Source of the DNA: Akkermansiaceae bacterium
GTDB taxonomy: Bacteria; Verrucomicrobiota; Verrucomicrobiia; Verrucomicrobiales; Akkermansiaceae
Length of the DNA: 64,000 nucleotides
Direction of reading: 5' to 3'
NCBI GenBank assembly: GCA_030725745.1
Contig: JANRFH010000023.1
Location: forward strand, 31,015-95,014
Positions 34,822-43,634 of the stretch are shown in pieces; positions within the stretch are counted from its first letter, which is position 1; every line of letters starts with the position of its first letter. The position numbers and the translations under genes were made by a program. Under the pieces are notes generated by a model, which did not search any database, had not been told where the DNA came from, and saw nothing but the letters and a program-made list of their open reading frames with translations.

Positions 34822-37257
34822 ATGAAATCTTTCGAAAAACCCAAACCTTCGCTGATGCGCCCCTTGTTGTTCAATGCGCAGCTCATTATTTCCATCTTCG
34901 CGGCTTGTGGTCTGACGCAAACCACCCTCGCCCAGAAAGCTCCGGATCTCACGGCAGGTGGCCAACGCGACGAAAATCACGACTGGACGCTAGGTGCGAC
35001 CGGCATGCGCGGTTGGCTGTATGCTGCCAGCACCGATACCTCACTTTCCCGACAGATTCTTGTCACTGCAGTGGCAAAAGGCTCACCGGCGGATGGGATT
35101 CTCGAAAAGGGTGATGTCATTCTCGGAGTTTTCGGAAAGCCTTTCGAATCCGATGCAAGAACAGCATTCGGCAAAGCACTCGGTGCGGCAGAGGCTGAGA
35201 CTGGCCAGCTTCCATTACAGTTCTGGAGGAAAGGGAAAACAGAAGAAGTGACCCTGAAACTGGAAGTGCTCGGTGCATATTCCGCGACAGCTCCTTATGA
35301 TTGCCCGAAGTCGAAGGCGATTTTCGAAAAGGGTTGCGAGGCACTGGCGGAGCAGATGAAAAATTCTAAGAATAGGGGCAATCCGATCATCCGTTCGCTC
35401 AATGCCCTTGCGCTGCTGGCGAGTGGGGATCGCAAGTATAAGGGTCTCATCGAGGAGGAGGCGAAGTGGGCTTCGAACTACAAGATCACCGAGATACGCG
35501 GTTTCCAATCCTGGTGGTATGGCTACACGAACCTGTTTCTAACGGAATACTATCTCTCGACCGGTGATAAATCAGTGCTTCCGGGCATCGAGCGCATCGC
35601 GCTTGAGGTCGCCAAGGGGCAGAGCAACGTCGGCACGTGGGGGCATACTTTTGCCTGGCAGGACGGCATTTTGATCGGCTACGGGGCGATGAACGCTCCG
35701 GCGCTGACCCTCACCATGTCGCTAATCCTTGCGAAGGAAGCGGGTGTTTCAGATCCCGCTATCGACCTCGCCATCCAGCGTAGTAAGATCATGCTCTCGT
35801 TCTACAGCGGCAAAGGCGCGATTCCTTATGGCGACCACGAGCCTTGGATCAAGACGCACGATGACAACGGAAAGTGCAGTGCTGCCGCGGTCATGTTCGA
35901 CCTGATGGGCGACAAGCCCGGCACTGAGTTTTTCTCAAGAATGGCGACGGCATCCCATAATGCGGAGCGTGACGGTGGGCATACGGGGAACTTCATCAAT
36001 ATCCTTTGGGCGCTGCCCGGTGTTTCAAGACTGGGGCCACATGCGACTGGGAAATGGATGGAAGAATTCGCGTGGTATCTGGATTTCGCGAGGCTTCACG
36101 ATGGGACTTTCATGTATCAGGGAAATCCTGGGACGGACAAAAAGGATAACAGCTTCAAGGGTTGGGATAGCACTGGCGCCTACCTTCTTAGCTACGCGCT
36201 GCCGCTAAAATCCCTGCGTCTCACTGGTAAAAAGCCCAGTGTTATCCCTCCGGCGGATGAAAAGGAGGCGGCGATGATCGTGGCTGCGGGTAATGATTGG
36301 AACAGGCTGGACGAAGCGAAGGCCTATAAAAAATACGATACCGAGATGCTGATGGCTGGGCTGGCAAGCTGGTCACCCATCGTGCGGGATCGTTGTGCTG
36401 CCACCCTAGCCGGACGTAAGGCGGATGTGGTGAAGGAAGTGATCGATATGCTGAAATCCGACAATATGGATGCGAAGCGTGGTGCCTGTGTGGCGCTGAA
36501 AAGGTTCGGTTGGAGTGCGTCCGGCGCAGCGCGGGAGTTGGAGAAAGCCTTGTCATCGGATGATGCCGGGCTGCGCATCCTCGCTGCAGAAGCCCTCGCG
36601 GCGATCGGCCCGGAGGGGCGCAAGGCGATTCCCAAATTGCTGGAGATGGCCTCACAACGCACTGATGACGATCCGCGCGGCATGGTGCAGCGCTACCTCG
36701 GCTTCATCCTTTTTCAGCAGAAAATGCCGGGGATGAACAAAGGCATGCTTTCGGAGTCACTTGATGGCGTAAACAAGCGCGACTTGAATGAAGCAGTAAT
36801 CGCCGTGTTGTCCAATGAGGACGGTAAGGTGCGCGGTGCGGTGGCGAGCATTTTCCAGACCCTGAGCTACAAAGAGATCGAGCCGCTTTTGCCCTACATC
36901 TTCGAGGCGGTTGCGAAACAGGCACCTAGTGGTGTGATGTTTTCCGACCGCATGCGCCTGAGTGGCATGGCCTATCTCTCGAAGCATCACATCAAGGAGG
37001 CCTTGCCGCTCGCCGTGCAGCTCATTGAGCCGGATCGCTGGGGCAGCCCGAAACGTGTGGGGCCGTACCTCGCAGCGCTCCGGAACTATGGTGAAGAGGC
37101 GAAATCCCAGCTCCCGGCGCTGCGCGAACTCGAAGCGCAATATGTCGAGAGAACCAAGGGGAAAGCCGGAGACCCATCGCTGAAAGCAATCCGCGATACG
37201 ATCAAGGCAGTGGAGTCCTCGACTAAAAAAGTAAAATTGCAGGATCTGCCGCGCTGA
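34822..37257 (+). CDS. DUF6288-type secreted protein with PDZ and HEAT repeats
   Basis: The protein has about 811 residues from the ATG at 34822; another in-frame ATG is at 34855, and the signal peptide ends near LAQ-KAP either way. A PDZ domain (about residues 60-150) has the GMRGW and GSPADGILEKGDVILGVFG motifs. A central all-helical region (YGYTNLFLTEYYLSTGD, GTWGHTFAWQDG) resembles a toroid-like fold seen in DUF6288 proteins. HEAT-like repeats follow (SDDAGLRILAAEALAAIGPEG). The family is found mainly in the PVC group. Catalytic function is unknown. Confidence 0.8.
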   Translation: MKSFEKPKPSLMRPLLFNAQLIISIFAACGLTQTTLAQKAPDLTAGGQRDENHDWTLGATGMRGWLYAASTDTSLSRQILVTAVAKGSPADGILEKGDVILGVFGKPFESDARTAFGKALGAAEAETGQLPLQFWRKGKTEEVTLKLEVLGAYSATAPYDCPKSKAIFEKGCEALAEQMKNSKNRGNPIIRSLNALALLASGDRKYKGLIEEEAKWASNYKITEIRGFQSWWYGYTNLFLTEYYLSTGDKSVLPGIERIALEVAKGQSNVGTWGHTFAWQDGILIGYGAMNAPALTLTMSLILAKEAGVSDPAIDLAIQRSKIMLSFYSGKGAIPYGDHEPWIKTHDDNGKCSAAAVMFDLMGDKPGTEFFSRMATASHNAERDGGHTGNFINILWALPGVSRLGPHATGKWMEEFAWYLDFARLHDGTFMYQGNPGTDKKDNSFKGWDSTGAYLLSYALPLKSLRLTGKKPSVIPPADEKEAAMIVAAGNDWNRLDEAKAYKKYDTEMLMAGLASWSPIVRDRCAATLAGRKADVVKEVIDMLKSDNMDAKRGACVALKRFGWSASGAARELEKALSSDDAGLRILAAEALAAIGPEGRKAIPKLLEMASQRTDDDPRGMVQRYLGFILFQQKMPGMNKGMLSESLDGVNKRDLNEAVIAVLSNEDGKVRGAVASIFQTLSYKEIEPLLPYIFEAVAKQAPSGVMFSDRMRLSGMAYLSKHHIKEALPLAVQLIEPDRWGSPKRVGPYLAALRNYGEEAKSQLPALRELEAQYVERTKGKAGDPSLKAIRDTIKAVESSTKKVKLQDLPR

Positions 37258-37259
37258 TA

Positions 37260-37814
37260 CTACTTCCGTTTCCGCGTCGCCTTTTTCTGGAAATCGACGG
37301 CGGCCATATCGAAGACTTCCGGATCGTATCCTGGGTGTGCCCATTCGATTTCACCAGCGAGTGCCATCATGTATTGGAAGGCTCCGCCGAAATCCTCGGG
37401 CGGGCAGGCACGTGTTCCGGAGATCATCTCGGGGCCGCCTTCGCCTTCGGTGCGTTTATCAAAAACTACTTCGTGGATCCATTCGTCCGCGAAATCGTAG
37501 CGGTAAAGCATGCGCAGTGGCAGGCGCTTGCGTCCCATGTAGTCCGCGACGGTGATTTCTAACTCATCTTGGAATTCACCGAGCGTCTGATCCTGCAAGC
37601 CTACGGGCCCAATGACATCGACAAGGCGCTTGCCCTTGCCGTGGCGGAACTCGTGCGGGTGCTTATTTTCCCAACCCATCGCCGCCTGGATCGCATCGCT
37701 GAGTTCGAGGAAATTCACCGAAGTGGAGATCGAAAACTCGCGCGTGATCTTCGGCTGTATGCCATAGGTGAAGACTTTCATAATCACCCTCTCGTTCTCG
37801 GATTTTTTCGCCAT
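37260..37814 (-). CDS. pRiA4b ORF-3-like protein
   Basis: The 184-residue protein matches the plasmid pRiA4b ORF-3 family: IMKVFTYGIQPKITREFSI at the start (the IxPxIxRxI-like strand), then FLELSDAIQAAMGW with HPHEFRHG, YRYDFADEWIHEV, and CPPEDFGGAFQYMMAL. The family is known from transposon and plasmid contexts (for example next to IS1096), but it is also common on chromosomes, and I see no transposase or terminal repeats here. Function is unknown. It is convergent with the DUF6288 gene, 2 nt apart. Confidence 0.87.
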   Translation of the reverse strand: MAKKSENERVIMKVFTYGIQPKITREFSISTSVNFLELSDAIQAAMGWENKHPHEFRHGKGKRLVDVIGPVGLQDQTLGEFQDELEITVADYMGRKRLPLRMLYRYDFADEWIHEVVFDKRTEGEGGPEMISGTRACPPEDFGGAFQYMMALAGEIEWAHPGYDPEVFDMAAVDFQKKATRKRK

Positions 37815-37862
37815 GGGTTCAGTTTAGTAGGATGCGCCCTCTATGATCAAATGGAATCGCTT

Positions 37863-38753
37863 TCAGCGCTGAGGTGAAATGACGTCCAGATTCTCCAAAC
37901 CTTGGGCAAGGCTGGACTGATAAAGCGCGAGCTGGGCGGGGGTCAGAATGCCCTCGAACTGGGTCATGCGGCGTTCCAATTCCGCACGGTGCACTGCGGC
38001 GATTTGTTCGAATGTCGGTGGGTCTTCGCCGGGTTTTAGCTGAAGCTGTCCCATGAGTTCGAAGCTTTTGTCGGTCGTTTTTTCATCGCCAATGGGAAGG
38101 AAGGAGCCGCCGAGAAGGAGCCGGGTGCCGCTGGATATGGCAGAGGCCTTTTCTTCTGCCTGAATGCGTAAGAGCTCTAGCGCTTGTTCGCGTTGCGCGG
38201 CGGTGAGGTCTAGTTTGGCGAGACTCTCGGAAAATTCTTCCTGCGCCTTGACCTCTACGCGGTTTTCGAGAGTGCGCTGCTGCATTTCACGGAAGGCCGC
38301 CTGCTGCTCCGGGGTAAGCATAGCGAGGATGGCCTGCTCAAGTCTCTCGCCTGCCTCGGCGTAGGCGACATCGAGTGTCGTGTCATCGTCCGGCTTAGGG
38401 TGGATTTCGGCGATGGCTGCTTCTAGAGCCTTAGCTTGATCGCTATCGAGGCCGAGCACTTCGATAAGGCGCAGCCACTTTGCTTGCTCGGCTTTTTCAA
38501 TCGATTCGGGCGGGGTGGCGTTTCCGGAGAGCTGCCGGGGCGGGCGAGGGTTATTGTTGGAGACGTTAGGGATGGGTCTTGGCTGTGGCTCCGTATCACC
38601 TCCCGAAGGACGGGAAATGCTGGGTGGAGAGTAGTCAACCTCGGGCTCGTCTGATGGGGTGTCGGTGGAGCTTGCCAAAGGAAACACAAGGCTACCGATC
38701 AGGTAACCGATGACTAATGCAATGGACGGGAAAATAATATTGGATTTTTTCAT
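37863..38753 (-). CDS. Hypothetical membrane-anchored helical protein with LTxxQ-like motifs
   Basis: The 296-residue protein has an N-terminal transmembrane or uncleaved signal segment (FPSIALVIGYLIGSLVF), a Pro/Ser-rich linker to about 80, and then long charged helices. Three LTxxQ-like motifs (LTPEQQAAF, LTAAQREQA, LTPAQLALY) recall Spy/CpxP-type periplasmic proteins, though it is longer than those. It lies 15 nt after rpe and is probably co-transcribed. No function can be assigned. Confidence 0.65.
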   Translation of the reverse strand: MKKSNIIFPSIALVIGYLIGSLVFPLASSTDTPSDEPEVDYSPPSISRPSGGDTEPQPRPIPNVSNNNPRPPRQLSGNATPPESIEKAEQAKWLRLIEVLGLDSDQAKALEAAIAEIHPKPDDDTTLDVAYAEAGERLEQAILAMLTPEQQAAFREMQQRTLENRVEVKAQEEFSESLAKLDLTAAQREQALELLRIQAEEKASAISSGTRLLLGGSFLPIGDEKTTDKSFELMGQLQLKPGEDPPTFEQIAAVHRAELERRMTQFEGILTPAQLALYQSSLAQGLENLDVISPQR

Positions 38754-38768
38754 GACAAATAAGGGGGC

Positions 38769-39437
38769 TTACGCCTCGCGGATCGCGGTCACGGCGGCGG
38801 CCATGTCCTTTTTCCCGAAGGTGGTGGAGCCGGCGACCATGACGTTCGCCCCGGCCTTCGCGGCGATGGCGGCGGTCTCGGCGCTGATCCCACCATCGAC
38901 CTCGATGTGATAGTTGAGATTGTGCTCCTTGCGGTAGGCCGCGGCCTCGGAGACTTTCTCCATCTGATCCTCCATGAATGGCTGCCCGCCGAAGCCGGGG
39001 ACGACGGTCATGCAGAGGAGGAGGTCGATTTTGTCGAGGAAAGGGACGACATCAGAGAAAGGCGTTGCAGGATTGAGCGCGAGTCCCGCTTGGCAGCCCG
39101 CCTCGCGGATGCGCTCTAGAGTTTCCGCGACATCATGATCCGCCTCCACGTGCACGGTGATCAGATCCGACCCCGCAGCGATGAAGCGCGGCAGGTAGTG
39201 GTCCGGGCGGGAGATCATCAGATGCACATCTAGGAAAATGTCGTTCGACTCGTGAATTGTCTGCACCATCGCGGGGCCGAAGGAGATATTGTCCACGAAA
39301 TGCCCGTCCATAACGTCCAGATGCAGCCAATCCGCACCGGCGTTGATGGCACGTGAGGTTTCCTCGCCGACTTTGGAAAAATCAGCAGCAAGTAAGGACG
39401 GGGCGATGACTCGGTCGAGATAGGTCTTTGCAATCAC
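38769..39437 (-). CDS. rpe: Ribulose-phosphate 3-epimerase
   Basis: The 222-residue TIM-barrel enzyme interconverts ribulose-5-phosphate and xylulose-5-phosphate in the pentose phosphate pathway. Signatures are APSLLAADFSKV, the metal and catalytic segment LHLDVMDGHFVDNISFGP, VHLMISRPD, CMTVVPGFGGQPFM and EVDGGISAE, with VAGSTTFG at the phosphate site. The length is typical. Confidence 0.97.
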   Translation of the reverse strand: MIAKTYLDRVIAPSLLAADFSKVGEETSRAINAGADWLHLDVMDGHFVDNISFGPAMVQTIHESNDIFLDVHLMISRPDHYLPRFIAAGSDLITVHVEADHDVAETLERIREAGCQAGLALNPATPFSDVVPFLDKIDLLLCMTVVPGFGGQPFMEDQMEKVSEAAAYRKEHNLNYHIEVDGGISAETAAIAAKAGANVMVAGSTTFGKKDMAAAVTAIREA

Positions 39438-39482
39438 AGGACAAAAGAAACATGGCCACAGCGAATGGGAAGGCTATTCGGG

Positions 39483-39591
39483 TTTTGAATGAGGGGAATG
39501 AGGAAGGCAGGAAAGCAGGAAAAAGAGAATCGGAGTAAATGGTATCCTCTTGAAAAATAAATTCCTGCTTTCCTGCCTTCCTGATTCAAAA
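39483..39591. repeat. Long palindromic repeat element
   Basis: AGGAAGGCAGGAAAGCAGGAA (39501-39521) is perfectly repeated in inverse at 39562-39582, and the outer TTTTGAAT (39483-39490) pairs with ATTCAAAA (39584-39591). A diverged single arm lies at 17747-17778. The 230-nt spacer between rpe and tadA holds no gene. Confidence 0.8.
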
Positions 39592-39667
39592 AAACGACTG
39601 CAATGGCCTGAGTGAACTGATGGTGTTGTCGTAGCGAAGAAAGCGGGCTACAACGTTTCACCCCACC

Positions 39668-40168
39668 ATGGAAGAACCACCGATCATCGACCTCCACAGC
39701 GACGCCCATTTCATGCAGCAGGCCATGCGCGAAGCTCACAAGGCCTACGCAGCCTCCGAAGTGCCGGTCGGCGCCGTGGTTGTGCATGAGGGGAAAATTA
39801 TCGGCCGTGCGTGGAATCAAGTGGAGACGCTCAAGGACGCCACGGCTCATGCGGAAATGCTCGCCCTGACAGCGGCGCAGCAGGCGCTCGGCGATTGGCG
39901 GTTGGAAAAATGCACCCTATTCGTGACCAAGGAGCCCTGCCCGATGTGCGCCGGTGCCATCGTTCACTGCAGGCCGGATCGCGTGGTTTTCGGTTGCAGC
40001 GACCCCAAGGCGGGCGCGGCAGGCGGTTGGATCAACCTCTTAGAGTCGAATCCGCCGCTAAATCATCGCTGTGATGTTACCGCTGGCGTGATGGGCGAAG
40101 AGTCGCTCGGGCTGCTCCAGTCCTTTTTCCGCGAGGCAAGGCAGCGCAAGAAGATGGGGGAATCGTGA
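39668..40168 (+). CDS. tadA: tRNA-specific adenosine-34 deaminase
   Basis: The 166-residue zinc enzyme converts adenosine-34 to inosine in tRNA-Arg(ACG). The cytidine-deaminase-fold motifs are intact: TAHAEMLAL with the zinc His and catalytic Glu, and KEPCPMCAGAI with the two zinc cysteines. PVGAVVVHEGKIIGRAWN and the loop VFGCSDPKAGAAGG are typical of TadA. The N-terminus is about 10 residues longer than usual. Confidence 0.95.
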   Translation: MEEPPIIDLHSDAHFMQQAMREAHKAYAASEVPVGAVVVHEGKIIGRAWNQVETLKDATAHAEMLALTAAQQALGDWRLEKCTLFVTKEPCPMCAGAIVHCRPDRVVFGCSDPKAGAAGGWINLLESNPPLNHRCDVTAGVMGEESLGLLQSFFREARQRKKMGES

Positions 40169-40185
40169 AAAATCAGATTTAAGAA

Positions 40186-40279
<94 letters not shown>

Positions 40280-40450
40280 AATTGGTATGCTAGTGGTTTT
40301 TTTCAGATTCGGAATCTTCCTTGGAAGTTGAATGACCTGTGAGCATCGCGAGCTATCCAAATCCCGCGAAGCCACACCTCATAGCCGGTAGGCAATTTTG
40401 AAGGTTGAAGTTTCCGCCTACAGCACCTTGAATCCGCCCGCCCCAGACTC

Positions 40451-41677
40451 ATGGCTCTTATCGTACAGAAATACGGCGGAACTTCCGTCGGCTCCCTAGA
40501 CCGCATCCGCAACGTCGCCTCCCGCATGAAAAGCACGCGTGATGCGGGCAACAAGGTCGTGGCCGTCGTTTCCGCCATGGGCGGTGTCACCGACAAGCTC
40601 ATCGGTATGGCCAAGGAGCTTTCCGATACACCCTCCGAGCGTGAAATGGATGTGCTCCTTGCCACCGGCGAACAGCAATCCATCGCCCTCGTCGCCATGG
40701 CACTCCAGGCACAGGGTGTCGATTCCGCATCAATCACCGGGCGCCAGGCGGGCATCGTGACGAGTGGAAGTCACACTCGTGGGCGCATTTCAAATATGGA
40801 TCCCACCCTCATGAACCGCTACTTGGAGGAGGGGAAAACCCTCGTCGTAGCTGGATTCCAAGGTATCACGTTCGATGGCATGGTGCATACGCTCGGGCGC
40901 GGTGGATCAGATCTTACCGCCATCGCCGTCGCGGCATCGCTCAAGGCAGATGTCTGCCAGATCCTCACAGATGTGGACGGCGTTTACACCTGCGATCCCC
41001 GCGTGGTGAAGAACGCTCGCAAGCTGCCCGAAATTTCCTATGATGAAATGCTAGAAATGGCATCATCCGGCTCCAAGGTCATGCAATCGCGCTCGGTTGA
41101 GTTTGCGAAGAAATTCGGAGTTATTTTCGAGGTCAGATCCTCACTCAACGACAACCCAGGAACACTCGTGCTAGAAGAACATCCCAACATGGAAAACGTC
41201 GTCATCCGCGGAATCTCCATCGAGCGCTCACAGGCGCGCGTGACGATTTCCGGCATCCCAGATCATCCCGGCATGTCTGGGAAAATCCTCGGAGCTCTCG
41301 CGGAGGCGGAAATCAATCTCGACATGATCGTCTCGAACATCTCGAACGACGAGCGCTCGAAGCATTCCTTCACCATGCACTCGAACGATCTTGGTAAAGC
41401 CCAAGCGGCTCTCAAGCCCGTGCTCGCGGAGCTTTCCAAGGACGCGAAGATCGAGACCGAGGCGGGCATCGCCAAGCTCTCCGCCGTCGGCATCGGCATG
41501 CGTTCGCACTCGGGTGTCGCGGCGACCATGTTCAAGGCGCTCGGCGACAAAGGCATCAACATCGGCATGATCTCCACCTCGGAAATCAAGATAGCCGTCA
41601 CTGTGGATGAGACACATATCGAGGATGCGGCACGCGCCGTTCACGATGCGTTTGGCCTCGATAAGGAGCCGGTGTAA
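40451..41677 (+). CDS. lysC: Aspartate kinase
   Basis: The 408-residue enzyme phosphorylates aspartate, the first step to lysine, threonine and methionine. The kinase domain starts VQKYGGTSVGS and includes GFQGITFDG, TTLGRGGSDLTA-like LGRGGSDLTAIAVA, and DVDGVYTCDPR. Two ACT domains follow (ARVTISGIPDHPGMSGKIL; SAVGIGMRSHSGVAATMFKAL), the usual site of feedback inhibition by lysine and/or threonine. The length fits the monofunctional class. Confidence 0.97.
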   Translation: MALIVQKYGGTSVGSLDRIRNVASRMKSTRDAGNKVVAVVSAMGGVTDKLIGMAKELSDTPSEREMDVLLATGEQQSIALVAMALQAQGVDSASITGRQAGIVTSGSHTRGRISNMDPTLMNRYLEEGKTLVVAGFQGITFDGMVHTLGRGGSDLTAIAVAASLKADVCQILTDVDGVYTCDPRVVKNARKLPEISYDEMLEMASSGSKVMQSRSVEFAKKFGVIFEVRSSLNDNPGTLVLEEHPNMENVVIRGISIERSQARVTISGIPDHPGMSGKILGALAEAEINLDMIVSNISNDERSKHSFTMHSNDLGKAQAALKPVLAELSKDAKIETEAGIAKLSAVGIGMRSHSGVAATMFKALGDKGINIGMISTSEIKIAVTVDETHIEDAARAVHDAFGLDKEPV

Positions 41678-41702
41678 GGGAATTCTCCTTTTTATTTCCC
41701 AT

Positions 41703-41925
41703 GACCCCAAAGCGGGTCACGCATTTCAGCCTAGGGTTACCGGAGTGAAACGGAGGCTACCCTAGGTGGCCACGGAAAAGAATCATTCAACCCCAAGCGG
41801 GGTTGCGTCCGAGCCGTAATATCGCCCGCGCATGGACACAACCCCGTTGGGGTTGGAATAACGGTTGAATTCTTACCCGGGGTAGCTCCGCAACCCCGGG
41901 CTGAAATACGCAAGCCCGTTGGGCT
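41703..41925. repeat. Array of six GC-rich stem-loops
   Basis: Six short perfect inverted repeats follow one another after lysC: GACCC/GGGTC (41703-41718), CCTAGGGT/ACCCTAGG (41730-41766), CAACCCC/GGGGTTG (41788-41805), CAACCCC/GGGGTTG (41839-41855), CCCGGGG/CCCCGGG (41876-41900) and AGCCC/GGGCT (41913-41925). Two share the same arms. It resembles REP-like clusters of PVC genomes and has no coding potential. Confidence 0.8.
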
Positions 41926-41953
41926 AGGAAGAGTGGATGCTGCGGGAGACCAC

Positions 41954-42475
41954 TCACTCTTTCTGCTGTTCGACCCATTCTTCGTTCAGATCTAGGATTC
42001 CTTTTCTCCAGCTGTCGTCATTTTTTGGAGCATGGTAAAAATAAACGATCCCCGAGTATAATATTACAAGATAATGCTGCCCTACCTGACAGTCTGATGC
42101 GAGGTGCGCTTTGCTATCTTCGAAATTTCTCGCAAACTGCTCACCGAGCACTTTTGCTGCCTCAGCTTCGTCCACGATTCGGTCTTCGTGAGCAACATGG
42201 ACAAAGGCTTTCTTCGTTCGCTCTCCCCGTATTACTTCGACAACCTTTCCGGTCACAGTCACATCGAATGACTCCATTCCATCCGCTACTCCGGTTGGAT
42301 TTTCCCTGACCTCCTCCACCTGGATAACAAATAGTGTAGGACAAAACACTGTCATGATGAGGTAATCCTCATCACTTAGTGAACTGAAAGATTTAGCAAA
42401 CGGCATAGCCGTCAGCATTGTCACCAGGATCCATGTAAGAATACTTCCCGCCGGATACCGAAGACCCCGTTTCAT
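41954..42475 (-). CDS. Hypothetical exported protein
   Basis: I do not recognise this 173-residue protein. It has a long basic-hydrophobic N-terminal signal (about 1-28, ending MPFAKSF), one Cys near FCPTLF and another near ASDCQVG that could form a disulfide, and a beta-rich middle (FDVTVTGKVVEVIRGE, then VHVAHED). The VTGKVVEVIRGE and YLVILYS phrases recall small secreted domains that describe tissue-inhibitor-like or OB-type barrels. A tentative comparison only. It is encoded alone. Confidence 0.55.
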   Translation of the reverse strand: MKRGLRYPAGSILTWILVTMLTAMPFAKSFSSLSDEDYLIMTVFCPTLFVIQVEEVRENPTGVADGMESFDVTVTGKVVEVIRGERTKKAFVHVAHEDRIVDEAEAAKVLGEQFARNFEDSKAHLASDCQVGQHYLVILYSGIVYFYHAPKNDDSWRKGILDLNEEWVEQQKE

Positions 42476-42541
42476 AGCTATAAAGATGCTTCATTCACTG
42501 GATGATGTCAATGAGCTGGGATAGTCAGGAAGTCCCCCTCC

Positions 42542-43600
42542 TCAATAAAGATCCACCACATACCCCTCACGCACGCCGCTGCCTTTGATGCGCACCCAGT
42601 AGATGCCGGGGCCGGTGATGGGGGTATCTCTTGGCTCGAAGTTGATCGAGTTCAGGTCGGTGGAGACGAACTTCACAGGTAGGGCTTCACCGGGAATATC
42701 GGCAGAGCTTGAGAATGCTTTTTCGGGGCGCTGGGAGAGCTTGAAGACTTCAACGGTTAGATCTTTCGCCGGGGGGGCGTTTCCGTTGAGGTAGAGCGTC
42801 CAAGCATTTCCGTGGAGGTATTCTTTTGGGAACCAGCCTTTGCCGGGATAAGACCAAGTGTCCCGGATCTTGCTGCCTGAGTTGTCCATCGCCCACATGG
42901 CGGAGTATTTCGCGCCTGCGGTGCCGAAGCCGGTTTTGCCCATCGGCGGGTTGAGACACCAGCGACGGTGCCCCCGGTGATCGCGGTTATTTGCTCCGGC
43001 GTCGTTGATGTATTGTTTTGGAGTTTTCAAAATATCTCCGACGGTGGAGAGGTTGACCTTGTTGGTGAAGTGGCCGAGGTCGTGGGATAGGCCGCCGTGA
43101 TTTTTGCAGGCGATGGCGGCTTCGGTGGCTTCCTCGACCATTTGCGCATCCGCCTTCACATCGTCCGGCACGCCGCAGAGGTAGCGGTAGACATTCAGTT
43201 CATTCACGGTCTCCTGCTGCTTTTTCTCGATGCCGGAGGGAGCAGGCCTTTCCTTGATCTCCATGATGCGCGCCTTGATCTCGCCCTTTGTCCTCGGGTA
43301 GAGCGAGGAAGGCAGGTCTTCCTCATTGCCGGCATCATCAGGCGCGGCTTCTTGTTTCTTCGGCTTCACCCATTTCCGGACGTATTCAAGATCCTTGGCA
43401 CTGAGTTTATCGAAAGGCACCGTGGCCGCATTTCCAGAGTCCTTGACCGTTACGCGAAAAGTTTTCGACTCCTTGTCCACAGAGAGCACGCTGCCCTCGA
43501 AGCTCCGCCCCTCTTTGTCGGTGAAGGCGTGCCAGTCTTCTGCGTGGAGCATGGCAGAGTTCAGGAAAAGGGCGGCGATGAGCACGGTGAGGTTTTTCAT
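42542..43600 (-). CDS. Secreted SHD1-like plus CAP-domain protein
   Basis: The protein has about 352 residues from the ATG at 43600, which gives a signal peptide ending MLHA-EDW; an in-frame extension to 43690 overlaps the malQ end and is unlikely. Residues about 20-75 resemble the SHD1 domain common in PVC proteins (FTDKEGRSFEGSVLSVD, then VPFDKLSAKDLEYV). A linker leads to a CAP/SCP-like domain (about 125-230: ELNVYRYLCGVPDDV, NHGGLSHDLGHF, HRRWCLNPPMGKTGFG), and a C-terminal beta domain follows. The CAP family binds or cleaves peptides or lipids; no activity can be assigned. Confidence 0.7.
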   Translation of the reverse strand: MKNLTVLIAALFLNSAMLHAEDWHAFTDKEGRSFEGSVLSVDKESKTFRVTVKDSGNAATVPFDKLSAKDLEYVRKWVKPKKQEAAPDDAGNEEDLPSSLYPRTKGEIKARIMEIKERPAPSGIEKKQQETVNELNVYRYLCGVPDDVKADAQMVEEATEAAIACKNHGGLSHDLGHFTNKVNLSTVGDILKTPKQYINDAGANNRDHRGHRRWCLNPPMGKTGFGTAGAKYSAMWAMDNSGSKIRDTWSYPGKGWFPKEYLHGNAWTLYLNGNAPPAKDLTVEVFKLSQRPEKAFSSSADIPGEALPVKFVSTDLNSINFEPRDTPITGPGIYWVRIKGSGVREGYVVDLY

Positions 43601-43634
43601 GAGTTTTCGAGTATGTGGTAGGCTAGCATTGAAA

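Noticed and set aside
37260..37814. Transposon remnant, because of the pRiA4b ORF-3 family name
   Set aside because: No transposase, terminal repeats or target duplications surround it, and the family is common on chromosomes.
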